Assembly (NCBI GenBank): GCA_905250075.1
Contig: CAJNOP010000010.1
Location: 2,463,773-2,527,772, forward strand
Origin: Rotaria sp. Silwood1
Lineage: Eukaryota; Rotifera; Eurotatoria; Philodinida; Philodinidae
Direction of reading: 5' to 3'
Length of the DNA stretch: 64,000 nt
The translations under genes and the position numbers were made by a program. The notes under the pieces are model-generated. The model did no database searches and had not been told where the DNA came from. It was given only the letters and a program-made list of their open reading frames with translations. Position 1 is the stretch's first letter. Each line of letters begins with the position of its first letter. Positions 12,162 through 24,834 of the stretch are shown here, piece by piece.

Positions 12162-14775
12162 ATGACTTATTTATTTGTAATTTGGTTAGGTGAAAAACCT
12201 ATTGAAAAAGTTTTTACATCATTAAGAATAATTCTTTGGTCAAATGTCTTGAATAAAATTTTCTATCAATCGAAAAATTCATTTCTTATGATGTTTGATA
12301 GTGATTTAAATCGTTTATTTATTAATCTTATTCAAAATTTAAATTTAATTAATGATAAAGAAAAATATTTTCTTGAAATATCATCAAATGATCAACAACA
12401 AACTATTGAAAATCTTCTTAAAAATTCAAAATTTATTTCTTATGATAATGATAATCGATTAATAGTTAATATTGAACATGTTGATAATGATTATCTATTA
12501 AAATCTTCAAAAGAGACTTCTAGTAACTAATAAATATATTTATAATTGATTCTAATAATATTTTTGTTTAGTTCGAATATCAGATGACAATCGTTTATTT
12601 GATAAATTATACACATTTGGAAAAGTATTAGACAACTACAAGGGTAAATTAAAGTCTATATAAATTCTATCTTCAATATTATCTTTAGATGAAATTCAAA
12701 TTATTCATATATGTGATTTTCAATCTCAATATCAATGTGAATTATTTGTTATTCTATCGAAAATAATTTATATGAATTATTCTCATTTAAAACAAGTTTG
12801 TATTGATTATTTTTCTTTTGTCTATATAAAGATTTTTCTTATAGTATTTTCTCACATTAGCACCTGCTGTTATTGGTGATGATCGACCATCAATGAAATA
12901 TGATGAATTATCTGTTGATAATTATATCAAGTAGGTAATCATGATAAAAATAATTGTTCATTTCCAATATAGTTCAATAGTATATGTTGGAATTCATATG
13001 TTTGAGAGAAGTGTTGGCAAAGATTGTTAATGAACGTGCTGGTGCAAGTTCTTTCATTTCAATGGCTGTATTTAAATTACAATTGATGTGTCGAAAAGCA
13101 AATTCAATTGTAAGAAAAGAGAAAAAAAGAAAATGATTTTTTTTATTTTATGAATTTGAAATAAGATATTTATCTTTTAGGTCCATTTACGATCGAATCT
13201 TGAAACAAATCATGATACTTTATTTTTATTATATACAGGTGCTCGTTTAATGTCAATTCTGAATAATTATAATGAAAAATATCAAAATGGTATTTTGTTT
13301 AAAAAAAAATGTTTCTCTGCAGAAACCAAAGAATAACTGATTTCTTTTTTCTGTAGGTTTTTATCCAATTCGAGAATATTTCAATGATAAACTCGATGAG
13401 AAATTGATGAGTAAAGTAAAATATTAAAATTTTTTAAAAAACAAAAAATAACTTATTTTCAATATTAAATAGAATGAACAAGAATTCCTTAAATGGGTTG
13501 ATGCATTTGAATCTCGTTTTCTTGTTATTACATTTAATCATGGAAATAAAATTCAAATTAATCTTGATAAGGTATAGTCTTATGATGTTATTTAAGATAC
13601 ATCATCAGTAATAGTAATGAATAAGAGAATTAATCAAATGTTTTATTCTATTGTAATAATAATAAAATCATTATTGATTAAAAATTCTAGCAGAAGTTTC
13701 CCTAGGTCGACAGAATTCGGTGAAAGATGAAGGCAGCTCTAACCTGCTTTCCGGCTTTAATGATTTTCTTCACCTATAGGTACTACATAGTCCTGTAATA
13801 AAAACTCTAAAAGGATTTGAATTCCTGTTGAGACTTGCCTAAACTATTGAATTAGGTGTATTTTCTAGAAGTCTCAAATCTTCGGAAAACTCATACTTTC
13901 AAATTTTGCTTTGAAACTTTACACATATTTAGATTCAAATTAGACTAGCTTCTATTAAAATAATATTGAAGTTTTGAACGAAGTCTCGTCGAAATATACA
14001 ACTTATAAGATATAGACCTTTCACATAGATAGTGAATGCAACATTCATTTTTTTTTGAACGTAACCTATCTCGAAGAGACGTAATGCAAAACTTCTGAAT
14101 TTTCTATGTTGAGTTCTCCGTATGTTCAAAGTTTCAGATCAAAATTCGAAAAATATGAGGATTGAAGAGGTCAGCCCTTAGTCTTACCTTATTTAATTGA
14201 ATTATTTTATCTATTTTATAATTTCTTTTCGATATCATCCCATGAACCCTATCCAAACATCTCAAGTGAATGTATGACTATATACTTGCAATAATGTTGT
14301 TTTACTTTCTTATTTTACCAGTTCTATCGTTAGGGAGCTGCAGATTTATGTTTTTGTAGATCTATCAATTCTTCATGTGTCGCATTATTGCATATTCAGA
14401 TATTCTCTATTCTATATAGTATTGAATTATTTAAGCGAAATAATAACTTACAGGAAATCTCTAAAAATGAATACATTGTGCAAAGATAAAAAAAAATCAA
14501 GAAAATTTAATTTTGTATTTAGATTTTTCAAGAATTTATTTTATTTTGTCGACGTTTGAGTCCATATTATTCAAAAGTTCGAATATTAACTGTAAGAAAT
14601 AAGATATTTCTTGTTAAATAATATCTACATATTTTCTGTTTTTTTGTTCAAATAGGAAAATCAAAGTCATTTATTACCAATAATGTTTGCGCGTTTGGAA
14701 TTGATCGATCGAATTGTAATTCTTTTACGAAGAACCTTGTCACTCTTAGAAATTTCTTTAATTGAACGAATGTGA
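12162..14775 (+). CDS. DALRD3: DALRD3-like, DALR anticodon-binding domain protein
   Basis: Nine exons: 12162-12522, 12572-12643, 12689-12795, 12845-12930, 12981-13109, 13181-13289, 13357-13415, 13473-13571 and 14656-14775, about 380 aa. Human DALRD3 carries a class-I tRNA-synthetase DALR domain and helps METTL2 make 3-methylcytidine in arginine tRNAs. Matching blocks are IIHICDFQSQYQCEL, FISMAVFKLQLM, then TLFLLYTGARLMSILNNY (DALR core), FESRFLVITFNHG, and the C-terminal HLLPIMFARLELIDRIVILLR. All junctions agree in phase except one: exon 4 ends in phase 2 (donor gtaggt at 12931), while exon 5 needs phase 0, and the other GT donor just downstream adds an in-frame TAG. Either the exon boundary is noncanonical or there is a frameshift. 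The N-terminus is uncertain, because the first ATG directly follows a 3' splice-site-like ttttag. Confidence 0.8.
13690..14370 (+). repeat. repeat-derived sequence in the last DALRD3 intron
   Basis: The 1.08-kb final intron (13572-14655) contains sequence unlike normal short introns. It includes a block around 13890-13990 weakly resembling 9905-9960 in WDR20's last intron (tttcaaattttgctttgaaactttacacat). It also has the motif tagggagctgcagatttatgttttt at 14331, which recurs at 21641 and, inverted, at 60255. No gene content is seen. Confidence 0.45.
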
Positions 14776-15274
14776 AATAAAATATTTAAAACTCGATTGT
14801 GTTTTTTTTTTCTTTTTATAAAAAAAAAAAGATTAATAAAAATATTCGTAAATAATTGGGACAGAATATATAAATAAAATATTTCTTTATTCTCTTAAAT
14901 TACTTGTAATCTATTTGAAAATTTTAGTCGGCAAAATAAACCTATTGCATTTTTTTCTTGGATAACAGGCATCTTTGCACTTGATATTATCCAACAAACA
15001 ACAAAGAATATTACATCTCTATATGGCATTGTACACAGATGATTTGTTATAAAGTAAAAATACCTAGAAACAATACATTTCTTTTCTGTCGATTTCTCTC
15101 ATGCCTTCGACTGTTTATGTATATATATCTATATATAATAGTGTCGACTAAATATTTGTTTTCATTCGTCAACATCGTTTAACAAACAAACAACAGCATT
15201 TGTTTATATATCACAAGTTTGTTTTGATACCTAATTGTTCGAATTTTTTTTTGAAGCAACAAGTTATAATATTA
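14776..15274. other. DALRD3 to NHL-gene spacer
   Basis: A 0.5-kb AT-rich spacer between two plus-strand genes. It must contain the DALRD3 3' UTR and the 5' UTR and promoter of the next gene. I see no conserved element beyond poly-T/A tracts. Confidence 0.5.
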
Positions 15275-17912
15275 ATGAATTCATTTGGTACGTCACGAAA
15301 ACGATCATTAGGATTTGATAAAGAAAATGTTTGGTCATCAGTTTTAGGCATAGAAGTGTAAGTTTAAATTCTATTTTATAAAATTGATAGAAATTTATTT
15401 TATGTTATTAGCAATGATTTGAATGTAACAGTAAAACACCCACGACTTGCATTTGAATCAGCAACAATTGATAATAATCTATTCAATTCAAGTAAGATAT
15501 TCAATAATTAGAATATTCTGCATTGTTCGAGTTCAAATATATTAGAAATATGTTTCTGAGGAGTTTTCTTATGTCTGAATGCTTTGTTAAAGTCAAATCT
15601 TTTCTTTCATATGATTAGATTTTTTAGGAGAAAAATAGATATGTGACGATAAAATGAACGTAGAATGTAGGTTGTGTGAAAAGAGGTGTGTTTTCAAATG
15701 ACTAATATCCACCCAAAAAGATAGTGGTCATGGGTATATTTGCAATAACTCAAGAATAGAAAGAGCTAATGAACTGCGGTTTTCAGCACTCGAAAGAGAA
15801 GACCTGGAACTGTCAAAATAATATAAAAGTCTGATTGGTCGGCAATTACCTAATCAGGCGAGTTCATGGTGAAGACTTTCGAAAACGATATTCTACAGCT
15901 ATTTCACTTTCAATTTAAACTTTTATTAGAACTATTCATTTTCGTTCGAAAGTTATAAGACTTTCTGAGACTCTTGGTTTCATCCGACTGAAATTGTGAT
16001 CACTCAGAAAACAAACAGGTAGGGGTTATTCAATGTATGAAATAGTCATATTTGTTATTAGACTCGAAATGATCAGATAATATCATCTCAATATTTCTGA
16101 AATTTCATGATAAAGTTGACGTTTCAAAAATGTTGAGATTAACAATCAGATCATTGCGACCATAAAGAGAAATATTACCACTCGACACAACATGGTGAAT
16201 CACTGTTGTCAAGCTACTTATCTGGACGATCTCAGGTCAATCGATGGAAATCAGGGATTTCAAAAAAAGTCTGATGACTTTTAAACAGAACAAGCTAGGA
16301 GTGTGAGCCTTGCGTAAATGGAAAGAAAAAAAAATTTTGCTATTGACACATTATAATAAAAGCCTAAATTGAAAGTGGAATAGCTTCAGAATATGGTTTT
16401 CAAAAATCTCCATCAAGAACTCCCCCCAATTTACCAACTAATGATCAATCAAATTTCGATATACTTTGATGAACTCGAGTCTTCTGTCTTGAATGGTAAA
16501 AACTGCAGCTCTTTAGTTCTTTCTGTTTTTGATTTATTACAAAAATACCCAAGGTCATTATATTTTTTGGGTAGAGGCTTTTAGTTTATCTACTTTATGT
16601 CAATATTCCGAAACTATAAATAATGCATTAAGCTATGACAAGTCTCAAACTTTGGTAACACAGGACACTTCAGTAGTGATATCGGAGCAATTATAATCAT
16701 TAAAAAGGTGTGGTGAAATGCATTAGAAATAGTGACAACTCATTTAACATATTTTTTTTTGTGTTGAAAAATCAGCACAAAGAATACATAGTGGATATTT
16801 TATTCTTTCTATTTTAGTTCCATATTCACCTCCAGATAATTTTTTAATCAAACCAGTGGATAGTAAGTATTAAGAAGCAATGTTTGTCTCTTTATCAAGT
16901 AATATACTTTAATTTCTAGCTTGGTCTTCACTTGATTTGGACCGTATTCTTCTGACTCCAACACAAGAATCTCAAAAAAATGGTAACAAAAAAAATAATA
17001 ATTCAACAAATTTTTGCATTGTTTTTTTTTTATTTTTATTTAGTTTTAACTAATTCAGAAACTCGTTATAAAAATGGTTCATTTCGTCAAGTATTAAAAT
17101 GGATTCGTTCATTAGGACAATATGGTGATGGAAATAATGCATTTCGTGAACCGAATAGTGTTGCATGGCTTGAATGTGGAAAATTAGCTGTTGTTGATAC
17201 AAACGCTCATTGTATTAAAGTATTTGATAGTGAAACAGGTCAATTTGAATATTCATTTGGTCGTGGTCGAACATTAGGTTGTCAAAATTTACTTTATCCA
17301 TATCGTATAGCTGTTGTACCTGGTGGTGATGATCAATTAGTTGTTATTCAACGTCATCCTCGACCACAAATTCATATATTTAGTTGTAAAGGTGAATTTA
17401 TTCGTCGATTTGGTCAACATATAGAAAGACCACGTGCATTAACTGTTGATCAATTACATCGTATTCTTGTTATTGAATCTCAATTACAAAAATTACACAT
17501 ATTTTCATTAGATGGAAAAATTTTGTCTGTATTTAATTTAAATCAACAATTACAATTTCCAACATCAATATGTTCAAATAATTATGAAATATTTATATCC
17601 GATAATCATCTTCATACAATAAAAGTTTTTTCATATAATGGACAATTAATACGTGAAATAAAAGAAATAAATTATATAACATATCCAACAAATATTAAAT
17701 TAAATTCAAAAGGACAATTAATAACAATTGATAATCATCAAGGTTTAAATATAACTATTTATGATGAATATCAACAAAAAAAACGTTTAGGTGCATATAC
17801 AGCTCGTAATTGTCATTCACAAATTCTTGATGTTACTATTCAACCAAAACAAAATATTCTTCATTTAACTTCAAAAGACTATCGAATTTATACATATCAA
17901 CTTCCGTTGTAG
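15275..17912 (+). CDS. NHL-repeat beta-propeller protein without RING/B-box
   Basis: Five exons (15275-15357, 15412-15491, 16818-16862, 16920-16982, 17044-17912) join in phase to a 379-aa protein. Residues from about 100 to the end form NHL repeats, for example SLGQYGDGNNAFREPNSVAW, KLAVVDTNAHCIKVFD, ILVIESQLQKLHIFSLDGK and IFISDNHLHTIKVFSYNGQ. This is the six-bladed propeller of the TRIM-NHL/Brat type, which binds RNA or protein. The N-terminal 95 residues are polar (MNSFGTSRKRSLGFDKENVW) with a PYSPPDNF stretch and no RING, B-box, signal peptide or membrane segment. It is therefore a stand-alone NHL protein. Intron 2 (15492-16817) is 1.3 kb and almost entirely repeat. An open frame starting at 16980 would add a hydrophobic leader, but that is translated intron. 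Confidence 0.85.
15774..16550 (+). repeat. dispersed intronic repeat, copy A
   Basis: This block fills much of intron 2 of the NHL gene and aligns, same orientation, with 53750-54485 in the last long PLC intron. Shared stretches include tagcttcagaat-tggttttcaaaaat followed by ccaagaac-type sequence, actcgaaatgatc/attcgaaatgatc, tgatcac.tagaaaa, and the terminal atactttgatgaactcg versus atacttcgatgacttcg. The unit is about 0.75 kb. The open frame in it (16393-16584) is not conserved in the other copy, which argues for a noncoding element. No terminal inverted repeat was identified. Confidence 0.7.
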
Positions 17913-18293
17913 ATAAATAAAATTTATCAAATATTATTAATGATTTTTTTTTTTTTCGTTTAATTTATCGTTCGGTAATTGTTCAATTTTATGTAGTTGA
18001 TGTTGAATTCATTCGTTTTTTTTTGTCTTACACTTTTTATGCTTAAATATATTTATATTATTTCATAATTGATAAGATAAAAGCGTCCTCTGTATATTTT
18101 GACATGATAGTATGATTGGTTACAAGCTCGTTCGATGATGATTGGTCAAGATGTTTATAATCATTCAATCGTGTCTACTATCTAATCGGCTATTAAAATC
18201 ATATTATTATCACATGTGATTTACAAATACGAGAGAGACAATTGTTTTCTTATTCAACGATTAATAATCATATAGGAATTTACTTATTTTTAG
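17913..18293. other. NHL-gene to SEL1L spacer
   Basis: A compact 380-bp spacer. An aataaa lies directly after the NHL stop (about 17915-17921) and may act as polyadenylation signal. The rest is AT-rich and presumably holds the SEL1L promoter and 5' UTR; I recognise no element. Confidence 0.5.
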
Positions 18294-21200
18294 ATGCATC
18301 AATTTTATTCTAATAAGCATCTATATTTATTTACTTTCATTCTAATTATTTTAATTCATCATTCGATATCGAGTAAGGACAGATAAAATATTAATAATTT
18401 TATTCTAAATATTTCTTATATGATCTATAACAAAAATAAATCTATGATATAATTTGAAAATTTTCTAATGTTCATTGAAATAATAGAAATGATCAAACGA
18501 CGTTTTTTGTATTACTATTTCATATCAAAAGTTAAATTCAAGTTTTAAAACTACTATTATAAAGATTTTTTTTCTTAGTTAATACAGATGTCAAATCTGA
18601 ACAATCTGATGATAAAGATAAAACTGAGTCCACATCAGTAAGATTTATAAATATTTACATATTTAATCTGTAAAGAATTGTTTCTTTCATTCTTCAGTCA
18701 GAAGTCTCAATTGATCAATCGACTGATAAAATAACTGAACAAATAAAGTCTGATGTTGATAATAAACCAACAAATGAAATCAATCCTTCTGAATCAAAAT
18801 CAATAAAAATTGATGAATCAATTAAACCAAAACAGAATTTAATAATTAAATATCATATTGAAAAGCAAAATCCTAATTCTGATTTACAAGAAGAAAATCT
18901 TAATTTATTAAAAAATCAACAGAATCTTCCTGTTACATTCGAAGAATCGCAATCAAATTCAAATGAAAACGATAGTGATATTCAAGAAGAAAATTCTGAT
19001 TATGATAATGATGATGACAATAATGAAATTTCTTTAACACCTGAAATGGAACAAGCTGATACAATTTACCATCAAGCTATGAAACTTATTAATGTAACAA
19101 CTAATCGACAATATCAAACGTAAAAATAAAATACTTTATTTCTTATCGAATATATGTTTTATATTTTATTTAGTGCTTATAAATTATTTAAACAAGCTGC
19201 TAATTTAGGTCATATTGGAGCAAAAGAAGAACTTGCTTTTGGACATATTATTGGTATATATTTACCAATGGATTTTAATCTTGCTAAAACATATTTTGAA
19301 GAAGGTGTTAAAATTGGTTCACCACAATCTCATTATGTAAATTAATATTTTGTTTTTAGTTAATAATTCTTTTTCTTTCTTTATCAAGGGACTTTATTTT
19401 ATGAACAGTGTTGGACTTATTCCAAATGCAAGCATTTCAAAAGTAAATTTATTTTCTATTGAGATTGTAAACATGTTTTTATTGATTTATTTAGGCATTA
19501 GTTCATTTAACGTTTGCTGCTACTGATGGTTATCATTTAGCTCAAATGGCACTTGTAAGTATTGTAAAAACATATATATATAATACATGAAGTTGTATGG
19601 GGTTAATCTACCCTTCACATCTTCAGTGATGAATAATCTACTTTTATATAAGAATTTTAGTTCCCATATATTCGTCAGATGATGTTAAGTATGTTGTCAT
19701 TGAGTTTTCTAACAAATATTATAATTCGAAAAATTGGAGTTAATAACGAAAATTTAAATCGAGTAAATCATTAAATGTAATAGAGATAAAACTGATCTAT
19801 TACAAAGGATCGGTCGAAGGTATAAAAAAAACGTCGTTTAAAACTATAGATAGCCATGGGTTCGGTGGTCTATTCTTGAATGGAGAATTAATCGAAAATC
19901 GACTTATCATACTTTACCTTGTTTTTTTTTCTTGAACAAAACTCAGTTTTATGGAGATTTAGAATAATAATTTTTGTGCCTTTTTATCGAAAACTATTGT
20001 TTCTAATTTGTAACATTGATTATATCATAATATCTGAACGTGAAAAAACTAAATTTAATTACAGTACAAACGATTTTCTTATTAATTAAATCTATACAAG
20101 CGACCGACGAAAAGTTTGCGATAGACGTTCAAGGTCTATATCTAGAAGAAAAGAAACATATTGGTTTCACACTGTAAAAAATTCAATTAAGTCTATCGAG
20201 ATACAATTAATATCCGGGCAATATTTTCTTTTTTTTTCTCTAAATTTAGGCTAATCGATATTGGCGTTCGATAAATGTTGGTCACAGCTGTGAATTAGCT
20301 TTAATGTTTTATCAACAAGCTGCTACATATGGTAGAATACCTTTTTTGTCTTTTTTTTTTAAATATAATGAAAAACAAATGTTTATTTATATATTTATAT
20401 TAGTTGCTTCAAAAATAACAACAGCCAGTGGTTTAATGGTTCAACGTATTCGTTTATATGATGATGAAGAACATCCAATACAAAATAATATTCTAATTGA
20501 TCATAATCTTTTACAATATTATCAATTATTAGCTGATCGTGGTGATCCACAAGCTCAAGTATAATTTTCAAAAGAGTCACTTTTTCTAATCAAATAAAAT
20601 ATTTTATTTAGTATGGTATTGGTCAATTATATTATTTTCGTGATATAGCATATGATAAGGCATTATACTATTTTCGTTTAGCAGCTGAAAATGGTAATGT
20701 AAATGCTTTAGCATATTTAGGAAAATTATATTCGGAAAAAAATGATTTTATTCAACAAAATAATCAAACAGCTTTACAATTCTTTCAAAGTGCAGCTGAT
20801 AAAGGTAATCCAATAGGTCAAGCTGGTCTTGGTCTAGCCTATTATCATGGTGCTGGTGTTGAAAAAAATTATGACAAAGCTTTTAGATTATTTCATTTAT
20901 CAGCTGATCAATCTTATGCTGAAGGACAACTCATGCTTGGTGTTATGTATTATAATGGTCAAGGTATTGGACGAGATATTAAAATGGCTCTTAAATGGTT
21001 TCAAGCTGCATCTCAATCAGGACATATTCTTGCTTATTATAATTTAGCACAAATGCATGCAACTGGTACAGGTGTATTACGATCATGTCCAACGGCTACA
21101 GAACTTTTTAAAAGTGTTGCTGAACGTGGTCAATGGTCACATATGTTTACACAAGCATTTCAATTATATAATCAAGGACATATTGAACAAGCATTTATGA

Positions 21201-23228
21201 TTTATTTATATTTAGCTGAAGTTGGTTATGAAGTTGCACAATCCAATGTTGCTTATATTATTGATCAAATGCCAATTGATATTTCAAATATATATAAAAA
21301 ACAACAAGAAAGATATAAAAAAGCTTTAATTTATTGGCATAGAGCTGCTATTCAAGGTTTTCATTATGCAAGAATTAAATTAGGAGATTATTATTTTTAG
21401 TAAGTTCAAAAAAGAAAAATTTTTCATAGCATCTCTATATAATTAAAATTTGAAACACAATTAATAGAATACATAACTAATTTTAGTAATGTGTGATATA
21501 ATTTGAGTTTATACAAGGTCTATTCAGTAATATTAAAAAAGTTATTTTTAAGGGTTCGAATGATTTCGGATACGTTCGAATAAGAAAGAGTTATTTCCCG
21601 TTTGAACCGTACTATCTATAAAATCAATCTTCTGTGTATATTAGGGAGCTGAAGATTCACGTTTTTGTGGTCTCTAACCGGAGAAAAACTACACTCTTGA
21701 ATTCGAATTCAACGGATCCTGACACGAATCCGATCGAATTCGGTTGAATATTACACAGACCTTGTCAAGTTCAGACTATTGTTCTACAACCGGCTTCGGT
21801 ATCCGACCCAATACGGAGCATGGATTCACGTGTCAGACATGAAAAGAAAATGTCGGTTTAGGTCCGGCTATGGAATTATGCTCGGAGCCGATCTCGCGAT
21901 TGATGAGGTCTTACGTTTTCAAAATATCTTTATCTTTTCAAAATGCTAGTTATATCAAAGCATAGAAGTGAAAAGCGATATTGTTTTACTAAAAGAATTC
22001 GTATTTGATGGAAATTCATCTATAGATGATGAGGAACTATATGACTAAGTAACTAAATTATCAAAAAACTGAACATACATTACTATGAGGAAAAAAGGAC
22101 TAATGTATGTATTCGCAATTATGATATTTGTCACCAACATTACGTTCTATTGCAGCATCAGGCAAACTTATACTTAGCGACATTAATTGAATTTTAGAAG
22201 CAAAATGAACCCTGGTTCAGTTGCTTTTACTGAAATTTGAGATGAGCTCTTTCATTTTTGTTAGTTTCTTTTTTTGAAAGAAACTAAATCATATACTTTT
22301 TCATATAAAATAAAAAGTTTGAAAACTGTTCTGTAACTATGCACGTATCTATCGACTGTCGATAAGCTCAAGTTTGAGTCCAGTTGCGAAAAATCATACT
22401 CATGCACGACACTAGTCCAGATCTAAGGTTTTTCAATATCTGGCACCTTCTGTGTACATAAGTAAAGAATCACTTGTTTTAGCTATTTATTATCAACTTT
22501 CAGAAAAAAGTCAGTGTACAGTTATTTTCTGTTGTTCAGTTTCTCATCATTCGATACTTCGTAAATTAAAAGTTTTAGCTTAGTTGAGAAGAGCATTATG
22601 TTAAACCGAAAAGGATATTGAATAAATAATCGATAAACAATGATCTATCGCTCTATAGTGTATAGAAATGATTGATATTACAATTTTATTTTATTTTGCT
22701 TTTTATTTTTGTAGTGGACATGGAACTGAACAAAATTATGAATTAGCAGCTAGTCATTATAAATCTGCAAGTGATTTAAGTAGAAATCCACAAGCAATAT
22801 TTAATTTAGCATACATGCATGAAAAAGGCTTAGGATTAAAACGAGTAAATTAATTAATTATTTTTTTTCTTTTTAATTTTCATTGAATTATATCTTTTGA
22901 TTTGATTTTTAATTAGGATATACATCTAGCAAAACGTTTTTATGATATGGCATTAGAAACACATGCCGAAGCTTATTTACCGGTTGCTATTGTTCTTTTT
23001 AGACTAAAGTTTCAATTGCTTTTTGAAAATTTATTTTCAAATTTTTTCTCATTTACGAACAATCAAACATCGAATACAAAAGAAAATAATTCAACTACAA
23101 CTGATTTAGATTCATCATGGGATTTATATTTAATGGTACTATTACTTGGACTCATAGGTGTTTTATATACAATACGTAGACAAAGAATGGCTTTAGTACA
23201 GCAACCAGTCCAAGCTCCAATGCAGTGA
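18294..23228 (+). CDS. SEL1L: SEL1L/Hrd3, ER-associated degradation adaptor
   Basis: Eleven exons join in phase: 18294-18372, 18579-18637, 18698-19119, 19174-19336, 19389-19442, 19495-19554, 20250-20331, 20404-20558, 20612-21399, 22715-22844 and 22917-23228. They give 767 aa (human SEL1L is 794). SEL1L is the ER-membrane scaffold that binds the HRD1 ubiquitin ligase and delivers misfolded substrates. Visible parts are a signal peptide (MHQFYSNKHLYLFTFILIILIHH), an acidic, Ser/Asn-rich luminal stretch to about residue 185, then many Sel1-like helical repeats such as AFRLFHLSADQSYAEGQLML, GVMYYNGQGIGRDIKMALKW and AALIYW-type ALIYWHRAAIQGFHYA. The C-terminus has one membrane helix (LYLMVLLLGLIGVLYTI) followed by a basic RRQR tail, with the Pro-rich end typical of animal SEL1L. 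Introns 6 (0.7 kb) and 9 (1.3 kb) are long; the latter carries repeat sequence. Confidence 0.95.
21641..21910 (+). repeat. repeat of balanced base composition in SEL1L intron 9
   Basis: This segment stands out from its AT-rich surroundings by its richness in CG-containing motifs (cggatcctgacacgaatccgatcg, ggcttcggtatccgaccc, ggtccggctatgg). Its first bases, ttagggagctgaagattcacgttttt, match 14331 in the DALRD3 intron and the reverse complement of about 60215-60255. It is probably a fragment of a mobile element; no coding frame or terminal repeat is visible. Confidence 0.55.
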
Positions 23229-24834
23229 TATTTATTTATTGAATTTTTTTTATTTTTGCTTGTTTGAAATTTATAAAATTGTGTTATTAATTTTTTGAGG
23301 GATGTGTGTGTGTGTAAAAACAAAAGCAAGGAAGAAAAAAGCCTGTTAAATTAAGCATTCATTTATTTGTTTATATTTTATTGGTTTATATAAATACAAC
23401 AAAGCTAATAATGTCAACTTTCTGTTGTCATTTTAGATAAAAGTTCTAATTCAATGATCATTCATGATCAATACTTGAAATCAATACGAGAAATATATTT
23501 ATAGAGATTTAGTTCATTACTTGAAGTGATTAATCAAGAATGCAAGTATTTTATTATAAAACAAAGGTTACTGTTTGTAGAGTGAAAGAAGTCTTGTGCA
23601 CTATTTCTTACTTTTAAAGTTTGATGATAATAATATCACGAAAAAATGTTTAAAATTTCTTGTACTAACCTATGAAACCAAAATCTCGGAGCAAAATATT
23701 CATTCGTTTTTCGATCACTCAAAGACAGTTGATTAGACACAAGTAGTAAATTAGAATCAGACTCTAGTGCTTGTACAAAATATTATTTTTGTTGATTTAC
23801 TATTTCGATTAAAATCTATCACATTCAAAAAAATGCGAAATAGTGTTTAATGGATTAGTTTTGTGAAGCACAATATGCTACGCAAGCGTGACATATACTT
23901 TTGTATGACAGATTTCAAAATTGTAGCAATTTCGAAACAGCAATTTTTTGAACAATACCGATCTCTATAAAAATCAAGTTGTTTAGTGAAAATCTATAGA
24001 TGAGATTTCGTTTATCGACTGAGCCGCTGCCCACAAAAATAAATATTTGATTTTTAAAAATTTTCTACATCCTACATCAGTTTTTAGAGATTTTACTGTC
24101 TAGTTTATCGCTAATAAGTTCTCTTAGAAATTCAACAAGTTTAGAACAGATTTGGAACCAAGAGTCTTGGAATATTATTTGTATTTGACGGTTCGGATTT
24201 GGATATGGAGTATACATTTGTTATTAAACCAAATTCACATAAGTAGTTTGTCACATAATGACTGTTATTGAAGCGCAAACTAGTTATATTTTTTTTTGTC
24301 CAAGATCAAATACAAATATTAAGGATTTAGTTCCAAGTCTCTACGGTTTTTCTAGTTGTGCAGCACCTCTAGTAAACTAGACCTTTGTTAATATCACCTT
24401 ATCTTACCAAATCTAATCTTAAATTCAAACCAAATGATATCAAAGTCAAATACTTTATGTTTCTTGCACTTTTAAGTTCTCTACCGTTGTTTTTTCTCTT
24501 TTTCATTTCAAAATTTCTCAAGATTAAGAAAATTTTCTTTTGCTGCCGATTGATGCATCGATTTACACCTCTAATTATAATATTTTATTTTGCATAGAAT
24601 TCATTGATCTTTAATAATGTTGAGTTGAAGCTGTTAGGATTGCATGAAAATAGCTATTTTACTTTGTACAAACATAGATATAATGAAAAATTCTGATTCT
24701 GACTCTAAGCAATTTAAATTTTAATAATCGAAACATAAGTAAATATTGTATACCAAGACCATCGTGTCATAATCTATGTGATTTATTTTAGATTATGTAT
24801 AATCTTATTTGATGTTTTGTTACTTGTATTTTAT
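23229..24834. other. SEL1L to folate-receptor-like gene spacer
   Basis: This 1.6-kb region has no credible exon. A short (TG)n tract lies at about 23303-23315. Around 24160-24345 there is an imperfect inverted repeat: agtcttggaa...tattatttgtatttga forward, and its reverse complement near 24305-24345. That could be the remnant of a small foldback element. Confidence 0.45.

Noticed and set aside
16393..16584. 63-codon open frame in NHL intron 2
   Set aside because: It lies in a dispersed repeat, and the second copy (54.3 kb) has early stops in the corresponding frame.
16980..17043. Apparent signal peptide in front of the NHL domain (MVTKKIIIQQIFALFFFYF...)
   Set aside because: This is a 61-bp intron (gtaaca...tatttag) with a poly-T tract read as protein. 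Splicing it out joins the upstream exons in phase and leaves no hydrophobic leader.
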